From positions 62,001-126,000 of the forward strand of contig NZ_JAIUHG010000009.1 in NCBI RefSeq assembly GCF_020164955.1: a DNA stretch of 64,000 bases, written 5' to 3'. A program made the position numbers and the translations under genes. Origin of the DNA: Mesorhizobium sp. CA8. GTDB lineage: Bacteria > Pseudomonadota > Alphaproteobacteria > Rhizobiales > Rhizobiaceae. Of the stretch, positions 17,468 to 26,865 are shown piece after piece. A model generated the notes under the pieces. It did no database searches. It saw only the letters and a program-made list of their open reading frames with translations, and had not been told where the DNA came from. Position 1 is the first letter of the stretch; each line of letters opens with the position of its first letter.

Positions 17468-18421
17468 CTAGCCTTCGAAGTTCGGCGACCAGTGTTGTTC
17501 CATGGCCTTGGCACTCTTTGCCGCCTCCTCCTTCAGCCATGAGACAACGATGGTGGTGGCTCTGGTCTCGATGCGTTCCTCCGGTAAAGCCATGTAGTAG
17601 GCGCGAGGCGTTCTCACTCCAATGGGAATTGCTTCCGTAAGCGCGCCGGCATCAAGCAGCCTCTGGACCAGACTCCGAAGCGCGAGGCATATGCCGTGGC
17701 CCGCGCGCGCGACCTCGATCATCACTGCGTAGTTGTTGAACTGTGCGCCCGCTGGCGGGATATCGGCGTAGATTCCCAGATCACGAAACCATGTGCGCCA
17801 GTCGAGGCCGCCGGGATCTGTCATGTCCAGCCAAAGAAGCGGTAAGGCCAGCAGGTCGGTTGGCGTGTTCAATTGATCGCGGAACCGCTCTTTCATATCC
17901 GGAGTGCAAACAGGAATTATTTCTTCCCCGAACAGCTGAAAGGCACGCCAGCCCCGCCAATTGCCGGTGCCATAACGGATGGCGATGTCGCAATTGCCCA
18001 CGTCAGGCGATACAAACGGATCGTTCATTATCAGCCGTATGTCGATCGTCGGATGGCGCGCACGCAAATCTGACAGCAGAGACGCAAGCCAGAAGATGGA
18101 GAACGAGATGCTTGCCGTGATGGTGACGCTGCTCGGCTTCACGATACGTCTCAGATCAGTGCATGCCTCCGCGATATCCACCAAGCTGTCGTTGACCGCA
18201 GCAAAAAGGCGTGACCCTTCCGGGCTTAACTTTAGTCCCGTCGGCGAGCGATGGAAGAGTTTCACGCCCAGATCATCTTCAAGGACGCGGATCTGCCTGC
18301 TGATCGCGGCCTGGGAAACGTTGAGCTCTGATCCTGCCTTGGTGAAATTCATCTTGCGCGCAGCTGCCTCGAACGCAACGAGGCTATGCAAGGGCGGCAG
18401 CATCGAGCGCAGGGCTGTCAT
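17468..18421 (-). CDS. LysR-type transcriptional regulator (GcvA-like)
   Basis: The 317-residue protein has an N-terminal winged HTH (about residues 10-68, with FTKAGSELNVSQAAISRQIRVLEDDLG) and a C-terminal LysR effector domain. The N-terminus resembles GcvA/AmpR-type regulators. It is convergent with the dehydrogenase gene and divergent from the SDR gene at 18620, so it probably controls one or both, together with its own transcription from 18422-18619. Confidence 0.9.
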   Translation of the reverse strand: MTALRSMLPPLHSLVAFEAAARKMNFTKAGSELNVSQAAISRQIRVLEDDLGVKLFHRSPTGLKLSPEGSRLFAAVNDSLVDIAEACTDLRRIVKPSSVTITASISFSIFWLASLLSDLRARHPTIDIRLIMNDPFVSPDVGNCDIAIRYGTGNWRGWRAFQLFGEEIIPVCTPDMKERFRDQLNTPTDLLALPLLWLDMTDPGGLDWRTWFRDLGIYADIPPAGAQFNNYAVMIEVARAGHGICLALRSLVQRLLDAGALTEAIPIGVRTPRAYYMALPEERIETRATTIVVSWLKEEAAKSAKAMEQHWSPNFEG

Positions 18422-18619
18422 CGGATTGCTCCAAACGCTAAGGAAAGAACCTAAGGGGGTAACGCGGAACCTGAGACTGGGTCAACAAGCATCGATCGAC
18501 TGGCACTAACGGTCGCGGCTTGGCAACAATTGTCATGCCCTCATAATCTCAATCCGCGTTGAACGCGCCTCACCGTTCAACGAAAGCTAGCCGCAACTGG
18601 CAAGATTGAGGCGATATAA

Positions 18620-19474
18620 ATGAGAGGTTTAGCAGGCAAGACAGCCGCCGTAATCGGCGCGGGACAAGGTATTGGTCAAGCGGTGTGTCTCGAACTCTCC
18701 CGCTATGGCGTGAAGATCGCGGCGATTGATCTCGAAGAGCCGCGAGAGACGCTGGACCGGCTTGCTGGATCCGGCGCTGAGGCGCGAGGCTTTTGTACCG
18801 ATGTGCGCTCTTTGACGGACATGCAGAAGACGGCAAAGAACGTTTCGGATTGGGCCCAATCGCCAAGCTTCGTGATCAATAGCGTAAATGTTCGTTCTTT
18901 TTCGCCGATATTGGAACTCAGTGCTGCCTATTGGCAAAATACGCTCGACGTCATTCTGACGGGGGGGTTCAACACCGCTCGCGCGTTTTGTCCGGCCATG
19001 GTCGAGCAAGGCCATGGTTCGGTCGTCTTTTTCACATCGATCACCGCACGTTATTCCTTCCCCAATCTCAGCCACTATCAGGCGGCCAAGATGGGGCTCG
19101 AAGGATTGTCTCGTGCACTTGCGTTCGAACTTGGTCCAAGCGGTGTGCGTGTCAACTCCGTCGCGCCGTGGTTGGTCGCCACTCCCAATTTCGGCGACCG
19201 CGCCGCGTTTTTCGAGTCCGAGGCACGAAACGGTGCTTTGAAGCGTCTCGCTACGCCCGAAGAAGTATCGCGACTTGTCGCATTCCTTTTGTCGGACGAA
19301 GCGTGCACGCTCACAGGCCGCGAAATCGACTGCGATATGGGCTACTCGTTGGCAGCTCAAGATTTCGACGGCTGGCTGGAACGGCGAGGCGGTGGCGTGC
19401 GGCCTGGCGAAGACGGTCGTGCCTTGGAACTTCCTCTGGAACGCCGGCTACGCGACAATTCCGACGTATTCTGA
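18620..19474 (+). CDS. Short-chain dehydrogenase/reductase with aberrant C-terminal tail
   Basis: The SDR core is complete to about residue 246: GAGQGIG cofactor loop, Ser in FFTSITAR and the YQAAK catalytic Tyr/Lys. The NNAG motif is altered to NSVN. After the usual C-terminal segment (CDMGYSLA) the frame continues for about 40 arginine-rich residues that do not look like SDR, and it ends just before a truncated ABC ATPase. A deletion that fused the SDR end to foreign DNA would explain the tail. The enzyme may still be active. Confidence 0.8.
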   Translation: MRGLAGKTAAVIGAGQGIGQAVCLELSRYGVKIAAIDLEEPRETLDRLAGSGAEARGFCTDVRSLTDMQKTAKNVSDWAQSPSFVINSVNVRSFSPILELSAAYWQNTLDVILTGGFNTARAFCPAMVEQGHGSVVFFTSITARYSFPNLSHYQAAKMGLEGLSRALAFELGPSGVRVNSVAPWLVATPNFGDRAAFFESEARNGALKRLATPEEVSRLVAFLLSDEACTLTGREIDCDMGYSLAAQDFDGWLERRGGGVRPGEDGRALELPLERRLRDNSDVF

Positions 19475-19577
19475 CACCGGCCCTCAACACCTTATCCGAG
19501 GGATGGGGACGAATCGTGACGCTGGCAGTGTCGACCGCCCCTACTCGAAACTGTTGTCCGCACACAACCCTCGATGA

Positions 19578-20215
19578 TGTCATGGCCTCGAGCAGCGCCG
19601 GCGTATTCAGTACATTTCTCAAAATCCGGACGCCTCTCTCAACCCGACCCTTCGCGTAGCGACAGAGCTGACGCGAGCGGTGAATTATTTCTTTGCATTG
19701 TCACGTGAGCGGGCGTGGCGTCGCATAGAGGCCGTTCTAGAACAGGTCAGGCTCCCGGCAAGTTATCTGAGGCGCTTTCCCGATGAGCTTTCCGGAGGAG
19801 AGCGCCAACGCATCGCCATTGCCAGGGCATTTTTGGCCGAACCGGATATCTTGGTCTGCGATGAAATTCTTTCCGCACTCGACGTTACCACGCAAGCTTG
19901 ATCATCGATGCGCTGAACCATCTCAAATCGACTAACTCGATCACCCAGATTTTCATTTCTCACGACCTTGCATCGGTGAAGAAGGTCGCGGAGAACGTTG
20001 CGGTCCCGTTTCGCGGACAGCTTATGCAGGTGGGTAGCTCACATTGTGTCTACGACGGTCCACGTCACCTCTATGCCCAGGCTCTGCTGAACGCAGTGCC
20101 CCGGCTCGGCTATCGGCAATTAGCCGCTCACTGTCGAGCCACTCGCAGGCGGCTCTGCGGAAACATGCGCGTATTTCATTCGCTGTCCCCTGAGGATCGT
20201 CGGCACCTGCGATAA
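19578..20215 (+). pseudogene. Remnant of an oligopeptide-type ABC ATPase
   Basis: An open segment from about 19578 encodes [17 protein letters not shown] (Q-loop) followed by the signature LSGGERQR and Walker [13 protein letters not shown], as in DppF/OppF proteins. The Walker A region is absent, so the 5' half is lost. At about 19900 the frame breaks after LDVTTQA and continues in another frame with IFISHDLASVKKVAENVAV and the C-terminal extension. It is both truncated and frameshifted and cannot make a working ATPase. Confidence 0.85.
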
Positions 20216-20316
20216 AATCGCGGCTCCGGCAAGGAAGTCGGCAACGCAGGTTTCGTCCGCTCCCATCGGCAGTTGGTCGAGTTGGCGCCAGCATCACACC
20301 AAGGAGAAAATGCCCG

Positions 20317-21253
20317 GTGAAGAAATGCACGACATTGCTGATCAGCGACTATGGCGCTGACGACGAAGCTTGGCGCAAGGCCTTCAGTGTCCACGATCCC
20401 AAGGCTGACATCAGGACTTGGGATGGTCTATGGAGACCAGAGGAAATTGACGCAATCCTGATCGATACCACCATGACCAGCCGGGGCGGGTTCGCTGAGT
20501 TCAGGAAGTTGCGCTGGGTCAGTTATCTTGGTCACGCAGCAGGAGACGTGCTCAGCGATCAAACACTTCCCGCCGGTGTCATCGTTACCCACCTCAAGGA
20601 TCAACAATTGGCTGACAGTCTGAAGTTGTCGGCGCTCCAGTCCGTTCTTTCGCATCAGCAGCGGATTCTCGATTATAGAGCCCGGCGGCATCGCGCGAAT
20701 GGTCGCGCATCAGGACCAAGCAGCCCTCAGATTTTTCTGTTGTTGTGCTCGGCATGGGTTTCATCGGCGTCCAGATTGCCACCATGCTCAAGGAGCATGG
20801 CTTTTCGGTCTCGACATGGAGCCGCTCGAACAGGTCCGTGCTCGGGATCGCAAGCCATACGACAGCAGCCAAGCTTGACGAGCTCCTCTCAAGGGCCGAT
20901 TTCGTGTTGTCCATATTGCCGGAAATGCCCTCGACACGGCAATTGTTCGACGCCTCGAAGTTTAAGCTGTTCAGGCAAGACTGCGCATTCGCGAACAGTG
21001 CAGTCAACCAGGACGATCTCCTTCAGGCGATCGCGAGGGGGCGGCTACACTCCGCCTATCTTAATGTCTTCGAGACCGAGCCCCTGCCTTGGTTCAGTCC
21101 GCTTTGGTCTAATCAGAAGGTCGTTATAACGCCGCACGCCGGCGGCGGCCTCGGAACCAGCGAGGACAGCCTCGTCCAGGTGCCATCAATTATGGGCGTT
21201 TCCTCAGGAACGAGCCCCTGGAAAACACGGTGAGCAACGAGCGCGGGTACTGA
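20317..21253 (+). pseudogene. Frameshifted D-2-hydroxyacid dehydrogenase (GhrA-like)
   Basis: A GTG start with AAGGAG upstream opens a GhrA-like N-terminal half (to about 20690, ending near SHQQRILDYRAR). The NAD-binding half continues in a different frame (VVVLGMGFIGVQIATMLKEH, then YLNVFETEPLPW and ITPHAGG). A second shift near 21185 is needed to read the conserved tail GRFLRNEPLENTVSNERGY and its stop at 21251. With two frameshifts this is a decayed glyoxylate/hydroxypyruvate reductase-type gene. Confidence 0.85.
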
Positions 21254-21782
21254 CCAGCAGCCTGTTCGGACCTTCTGGCCGACGTCGGCCGCACCCGCAT
21301 CAACAACGCACCGCGGTGGTACGTCAAACCACGCTGCTTTGCGAGGCTCAGCACAGCTGCGATGAAGGCCTCTCAGGTATGGGAAGCTATCGCTGAGCGG
21401 TATGCCAGCCGCATCGCGATTTGGCCCGGGACCAAGTGCGCACCTGGCCATATCGCAGGCCGGATGTATCCGGAAAAATGACCTGCCAGATTGTTTTGCA
21501 CTCGAAACCAGTGAGTGCCGCCCGCAATGCCCTTTTCGGCTTTGCGAAACGAGCCGCCATATTGGAGGATGAAACTTCCGCCATGCAGTGGCTCGCCACC
21601 TGCAAATCGGGCGCGGGGAAAAGTGCAAGCGTTAGTTGGGCGCTTCTGCTATTGGTCTGTCGAGTCGAAATTTCACCAGACCGAAAATAGAAACGGTTTC
21701 TTCAAGATGCGGCAGACTCCGTCGGCCGGGCAACGAAGTGCTATCAGCGCAATTGCCGCTTCCATGGCCTTTTTGGGATGAA
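21254..21782. other. Intergenic stretch with no supportable gene
   Basis: Between the decayed dehydrogenase and the DUF982 remnant, both strands show only short, broken frames. A minus-strand frame around 21430-21600 is open but has no recognisable domain or ribosome site. I treat this as degraded DNA. Confidence 0.4.
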
Positions 21783-22030
21783 ATGACGGGCTTGAACAGA
21801 TTTGAAAGAGCAGTCGTTGTGCAAGCTAGCCGCCATAGCTCAGAGCGGGTCGTGTTCGATGTCAACGACGCTGCCGCTATCTTGCTTCGCGATCTTGATC
21901 GCGAGACCTCAAATGAAAAGCCGCGATGGTCGCCTGTCTTCAGGCGTTGCGCGGTCAGGCCCATCCACCAGCTGCTCGAAGAGCTTTCGTGGCAGCCGCG
22001 CTCGAAGCAAAGATTCTGCGCAGCGATTAG
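21783..22030 (+). pseudogene. Frameshifted DUF982 protein
   Basis: From the ATG at 21783 the frame gives the start of a DUF982 protein (RFERAVVVQASRHSSERVVF, then DVNDAAAILLRD). The rest of the domain (MVACLQALRGQAH, then ARRAFVAAALEAKI and a TAG at 22028) is in another frame, so an indel lies at about 21895-21925. DUF982 proteins are small and typical of rhizobial genomes; their function is unknown. Confidence 0.75.
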
Positions 22031-22714
22031 AAGGCAATCCCCAGCAGTAGATCCAGCCGCGTGATGGAAGCCAAACGCTGTCCGCGGGAGGGCTCCGAGA
22101 CTTGGCGCTAGTTTGCTGCCAGGCGCGCCCTGCCTTCGGCCGGAATCGGAAATATGATCAACACTTCCTCTCCCGCCTGCCAGCTTCACTGCTCCCGGGA
22201 CGCCTGACTGTGGTATGTATTGGGACGTTAGCCGAGCTCTTCCCAAGAACGATGCACAGATCAAAGACTGTGGTGGTTTAGCCGGTATGGAATTTTGGCG
22301 CGACGACAGCAGCAATCGCCGTGCGCGAAGCGCTCCGCCGAGATCAATGCGCTTCCGTGAACTAGATTGCCGGGAGCCAGGCCCAGACCGCGATTTAATC
22401 GCGCCGGAGCTGAGCTCTCAAGTGCCCAGGCGCGAAACGAAAGTGCCGGCCATTGATTGGCGGACGCTTCACGCTTGCTCGTTCCCGCCATGCTGGTCGG
22501 GACCGAGTATCCATCTGCAGTCAGAATGCAGGTGCTTTCGCATGCTAATAGCGCCGCGTCTCCGCAGGGTTTTCGACGGTTTGGAACCGGTTCCCCAGAT
22601 AGCGCAAACCGGGAAAGGCGGAGCGCGGCTGGGAGGGAGAGGGGGGAGGAAACGTTCGCAGCGGGTTTGAAGGTTCGGAGAGAGGCTCCGGCCGGCCGGC
22701 TACGGAGAAACGAC
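22031..22714. other. Intergenic stretch upstream of the ParB-like gene
   Basis: No gene can be supported here. Open frames exist on both strands but lack ribosome sites and family resemblance. The last 100 bases are purine-rich (GGGAGGGAGAGGGG around 22631) and should contain the promoter and leader of the ParB-like gene. Confidence 0.4.
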
Positions 22715-24853
22715 ATGGCAAAGGCCATTCAGAAAATCACCCTCGACCGATCGGACGACATTCCCTTCGACAAGCTCGAACTCTCGCAGAAGAACGTTCG
22801 CAACATCAAGGCGGGCGTCTCGATCGAGGACCTCGCCGAGGACATCGCCCTTCGCGGGCTTCTCATGAGCCTGAACGTACGGCCGATCCTTGGCGAGAAC
22901 GATGAGGAAACCGGCCGCTACGAAGTGCCCGCCGGCGGCCGCCGCTATCGGGCTCTCGAACTGCTGATCAAGCAGAAGCGCATGGCGAAGACCGAACCCA
23001 TCCCTTGCATCGTCAAGCGCGGCGGGGCGACCTCGGTCGAGGACGATTCGCTTGCCGAAAACGTCCATCGCCTCCAGCTCCATCCGCTCGACCAGTTTCG
23101 GGCATTCCAGACCTTACATCTGCAGGGTCTCGGCGAGGAGGAGATCGCTGCGCGCTATTTCGTCTCGGCGTCGACGGTGCGCCAGCGTCTGCGGCTGGCG
23201 TCGGTCTCGCCGCGCCTGCTCGATCTCTACGCGAATGACGAGATCAAACTTGAGCAGGTGATGGCCTTTTCCATCACCAACGATCACGTTCGCCAGGAAC
23301 AGGTCTGGGATACGGTCTCCCGGTCGCATGTCCGCGAGCCGTACTACATTCGCCGGCTGCTCACCGAAACAGCGGTGCGTGCCGTCGATCGCCGCGCGGT
23401 CTATATTGGGATCGAAGCGTACGAGGCCGCCGGCGGCATTGTGATGCGCGATCTCTTCGAACAGGATCAGGTTGGATGGCTCCAGGATCCGGCGCTTCTC
23501 GAACAGCTCGTGTTCGAAAAGCTGAAGGCCGACGCCGAAACGCTGAAAGCCGAGGAAGGGTGGAACTGGGTCGACGCGGCAATCGACTTTCCCTATGGCC
23601 ATGCTTCCGGCCTGCGCCGCTTTTACGGCGAGCGCTCAGAATTGAGCGCCGACGAGCTCGCCCGCTACGACGAGCTAAAGGCGGAATATGACAAGCTCGA
23701 CGCGGAATACGCCGAGGCGACCGACTATTCCGAGGAAACGGAAACCCGGCTTGAGGAACTCGGCAACGAGTTGGACCGGATGAATGACCGGCCCCATGTC
23801 TTCGATCCGGAAGAGGTTGCGCGCGGCGGCGCCTTCATCTCGCTCGGCGCCGGCGGCGAGCTGAAGATCGAGCGCGGCTTCGTTCGACCGGAGGACGAGC
23901 CGGTCGTCGAGGCCGATGGCACCGGTGCCGGCAATCACGATGGCGATGATGCAGTTACAGCTTCCGCAACCGGCGGGATCTCGGTCAATGGCAAGCCCGT
24001 TGCCCTCGAGCCGCCGGAGGAAGAGGACGACCGCATTCGTCCGCTCTCGGATCGCGTCGTCGAGGACCTGACGGCAGCCCGCACGATCGCGCTCAGGAAC
24101 GCTCTCGCAAACGATCCGGTCATGGCCTTTGTCGCCGCGCTGCACGTCTTTGTTCTCAAGAGCTTTTTCGTCTACGGCTCGGACTCTTGCCTCGAGGTCA
24201 CGATGCAGAGCGCGAAGTTCGGCCAGACGCAAGGGTTGGGCGACACGGTTTGGGCGAAGGAGATCGAACAGCGTCATGAAGCATGGGGACACGATCTGCC
24301 GAAGACCCCCGCGGAGCTTTGGAACTACCTGGTCGCTCTCGACGAGGCCAGCCGGCAGGCGCTGTTTGCGCATTGCGTCTCGCTATCGCTCAATGCCGTT
24401 GTGCAGCCGTGGAACCGGCGACCCGGGGCGCTCGCCCATGCTGATGAACTCGCCCGCTCGATCGGCTTCGATATGGTCGAGGCAGGCTGGAAGCCGACGG
24501 TCGACAACTATCTCGGCCGCGTGACAAAGGCCCATATCCTGCAGGCGGTCCGAGAGGCGAAGGGCGAACAGTCCGCGCAGCTCATCGATCACCTCAAGAA
24601 GGCGGACATGGCTCGTGAGGCCGCCCGGCTGCTCGAAGGCAGCGGATGGCTGCCCGAACCACTGCGGCTCACCTTGGATGAGCCGCTCTCGGAACAGGGC
24701 GACGCTGCCGCGGACGAAGTCACTGAGGACACTGCAGTAGAAGGCGCCGACGCCGATCTGCCGGTTTACCTGACCACGGGCGCCAAAGGTGAGGATGCGG
24801 CTCTTCAGGATGCCGATGTCGAAGAGAACCGTCGTCTCGACGCTGCGGAATAG
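22715..24853 (+). CDS. Large ParB/RepB/Spo0J-like plasmid protein
   Basis: The 712-residue protein has an N-terminal ParB-type domain (about residues 15-130): NVRNIKAGVSIEDLAEDIALRG aligns with box I and VPAGGRRYRALELL with the CTP/nuclease motif. A KorB-like HTH follows (EEEIAARYFVSASTVRQRLRLA). The rest is a long acidic region with coiled-coil character (about 310-380) not found in partition ParB proteins. It is two to three times longer than a partition ParB and has no ParA neighbour, so it is probably an accessory plasmid protein of the kind found with DUF932 and helicase genes. The ATG at 22715 is preceded by CGGAG. Confidence 0.85.
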   Translation: MAKAIQKITLDRSDDIPFDKLELSQKNVRNIKAGVSIEDLAEDIALRGLLMSLNVRPILGENDEETGRYEVPAGGRRYRALELLIKQKRMAKTEPIPCIVKRGGATSVEDDSLAENVHRLQLHPLDQFRAFQTLHLQGLGEEEIAARYFVSASTVRQRLRLASVSPRLLDLYANDEIKLEQVMAFSITNDHVRQEQVWDTVSRSHVREPYYIRRLLTETAVRAVDRRAVYIGIEAYEAAGGIVMRDLFEQDQVGWLQDPALLEQLVFEKLKADAETLKAEEGWNWVDAAIDFPYGHASGLRRFYGERSELSADELARYDELKAEYDKLDAEYAEATDYSEETETRLEELGNELDRMNDRPHVFDPEEVARGGAFISLGAGGELKIERGFVRPEDEPVVEADGTGAGNHDGDDAVTASATGGISVNGKPVALEPPEEEDDRIRPLSDRVVEDLTAARTIALRNALANDPVMAFVAALHVFVLKSFFVYGSDSCLEVTMQSAKFGQTQGLGDTVWAKEIEQRHEAWGHDLPKTPAELWNYLVALDEASRQALFAHCVSLSLNAVVQPWNRRPGALAHADELARSIGFDMVEAGWKPTVDNYLGRVTKAHILQAVREAKGEQSAQLIDHLKKADMAREAARLLEGSGWLPEPLRLTLDEPLSEQGDAAADEVTEDTAVEGADADLPVYLTTGAKGEDAALQDADVEENRRLDAAE

Positions 24854-24921
24854 CCCTCTTCAAACCGCCTGACCCAAGGCTTGGCGTCTACGCCGGGCCT
24901 TCCTCCATCATCCACCTCGCC

Positions 24922-24960
24922 AGCCCGGCCGTCGCAAAGCGACAGCCGGGCTCTTCGTTT
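24922..24960 (+). terminator. Rho-independent terminator after the ParB-like gene
   Basis: A long hairpin (AGCCCGGC and GTCGC pairing with GCGAC and GCCGGGCT around an AAA loop) is followed by CTTCGTTTT. It lies between the ParB-like and DUF932 genes and ends about 15 bases before the DUF932 start, so it may attenuate rather than fully stop transcription. Confidence 0.75.
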
Positions 24961-24974
24961 TAGGAGCTTCCAAC

Positions 24975-26165
24975 ATGAACACCATGATCACCAGCCCGCG
25001 GCCTGTATCGTCCGGCTTCAAGGTCGACATTTCGCGTGGTCAACGCATCGGCCGCGTCTCGTCCGAATGGTTTTCGCGCCCGGATGATGAGCGCTATCTG
25101 TCACTTTGCGACCTCCATCGCGCCGTCAGCGCCAGAACAGAGCGTGCTCGGGTTCGAACTGTCGAAAGTACAGAAATCCGCGTCGAGGCGACCCGTGACA
25201 ATGCCCAGCGCCTTTCCCTGGTCGTTCCCGGCGGTCGTGAGCCGCTGGCGCCCACACACTGGAGCTATGGTCAGCTTTGCAGCCTGGTCGGAGCTCCGGC
25301 GAGCTATATGCGCCAGTTGCCCGCGCCGCTGGCGGCAATCAACCTTCAGCATGGCCTGCTCAACCAAAATGCGGAAATGGTCAAGACACTGGAGATGGAT
25401 AACGGCCGCGTGGAACTGCGGGCAGTGACCGGCCCTGACTATGGCCGCATCTGGGACAAAGATCTTGTCGAGGCGGTGATGAGGATTGCCGGCAACGGCA
25501 CCGGCGACACGATCTGGAAGGTGCCGGGTGTGCTCGACTGGTCGACCATGGCTCACAACCCCTTCGTCGATGTCACCAAGGATACCACGACGCTCTACGC
25601 CAGCGATCGCGACGTCTTTCTCTTCCTGGTCGACGACACCCATCCGATCGAGGCCGGCCGCCTGCCGAACGGCAAGCCCGACTGGTATTTTCGCGGGTTC
25701 TACGCCTGGAACAGCGAAGTCGGATCGAAGACGCTCGGCATTGCCTCCTTCTATCTACGCGCAGTTTGTGCCAACAGGAATCTTTGGGGCACAGAAAATT
25801 TCGAGGAAATCACCATCCGGCACTCGAAGTTCGCAGCACAGCGTTTCGCCCACGAGGCGGCCCCGGCGCTGACGAACTTCGCCAATTCCTCACCCGCGCC
25901 CTTCGTCGCCGGCATCCGCGCCGCCCGTGAACGGGTCGTTGCGCGAAACGATGAAGATCGCTCGGATTTCTTGCGCAAGCGCGGCTTCTCCAAGGCCGAA
26001 ACCGGAAAGATCATCGAGACAGTACTTTCCGAAGAGGGCAGGCCGCCTGAGTCAATTTTCGACTTTGTGCAGGGTATCACCGCTCTTGCGCGCGGGAAGG
26101 CGCATCAGGACACGCGGCTCGAACTCGAGGGCAAGGCCCGGAAGCTGCTGGAAGCCGCAGCCTGA
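24975..26165 (+). CDS. DUF932 domain-containing protein
   Basis: The 396-residue protein belongs to the DUF932 family found in phages and plasmids. Visible segments include CSLVGAPASYMRQLPAPLAAINLQ, RVELRAVTGPDYGRIWD, and SFYLRAVCANRNLWG with a following basic region. A TAGGAGC ribosome site lies before the ATG. DUF932 proteins are of unknown function and often travel with plasmid or phage DNA-processing genes, as here. It is followed by its own terminator. Confidence 0.88.
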   Translation: MNTMITSPRPVSSGFKVDISRGQRIGRVSSEWFSRPDDERYLSLCDLHRAVSARTERARVRTVESTEIRVEATRDNAQRLSLVVPGGREPLAPTHWSYGQLCSLVGAPASYMRQLPAPLAAINLQHGLLNQNAEMVKTLEMDNGRVELRAVTGPDYGRIWDKDLVEAVMRIAGNGTGDTIWKVPGVLDWSTMAHNPFVDVTKDTTTLYASDRDVFLFLVDDTHPIEAGRLPNGKPDWYFRGFYAWNSEVGSKTLGIASFYLRAVCANRNLWGTENFEEITIRHSKFAAQRFAHEAAPALTNFANSSPAPFVAGIRAARERVVARNDEDRSDFLRKRGFSKAETGKIIETVLSEEGRPPESIFDFVQGITALARGKAHQDTRLELEGKARKLLEAAA

Positions 26166-26207
26166 TCTTAATCCATCCAGTAGTATCCTCCTATCGATCC
26201 CTTTCAT

Positions 26208-26240
26208 CGCCCGGCTATCGCGCCGGGCGTTTGTCTTTTT
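26208..26240 (+). terminator. Rho-independent terminator after the DUF932 gene
   Basis: The stem CGCCCGGC/GCCGGGCG with loop TATCGC is followed by GTTTGTCTTTTT. It is 43 bases after the DUF932 stop and gives a clean end to that gene. Confidence 0.8.
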
Positions 26241-26429
26241 GGAGCGCCCGTGACATCCGTTTTTCGTTTCCTGCTCAGGTCGCGGCGGACCCATCGAGAA
26301 GGTCGGCCACCTGTTCAACTTCTCCGTCGGCGACATTCCGACCCAACTGGCGCAAATTGCGCAACGCGCCGGGCCCCAAAGGTCGCGGTCGCGGCAGGCC
26401 CGCTGGAATTGACTGAGGGCACGGAGTGA

Positions 26430-26783
26430 TCGACTATTCCCGGACGCGCTTCAATCGGCTCGGCGCCAACAAGGGAACAGGACGCCTATATCGCCCGTCT
26501 CAAGGCGAAGCGGCATTTCTATGTCAACGGATGGGGGTTTCTAAGCTGGTATACGACGCGATCAGGTGTTGATGTCGCGGGCGTTCTTCGCCGTCCCCGC
26601 ACCAGACCGCCGCGGAACAATTGCCGCACCGTTCTCGTCTCCCGTCTGCTCGGCGGCGACCTGATCGCCTGCCGCCTTCAGGTCGATCTCTCCCCAGATC
26701 GAGTGCTCTCGGCGGGCCAGGCGTCGCCGATTCTTGATCTCGATGACAAAGGGCTTTTCTCAGGTTTCATACCAATCCGATGA
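26430..26783 (+). pseudogene. Startless open frame, possible gene remnant
   Basis: A 117-codon frame is open from a stop at 26427 to a TGA at 26781 and looks coding in composition (EQDAYIARLKAKRHFYVNGW, then CRLQVDLSPDRVLSA). It has no usable start codon near its 5' end, and another short open frame at about 26290-26412 precedes it. I do not recognise the family. The 26166-26865 gap otherwise holds only the DUF932 terminator. Confidence 0.3.
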
Positions 26784-26865
26784 GATAGATGGCTTCGGCG
26801 AGAGGCTGGAGGTGTTGTTATTCGCCTCGTTCTGTCAATGTCCGGCGCGGCCCTATGTTCCCGGA

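Noticed and set aside
21632..22315. A 227-codon minus-strand frame in the decayed region
   Set aside because: It is antisense to a recognisable DUF982 remnant and has Ser/Arg-rich low-complexity sequence.
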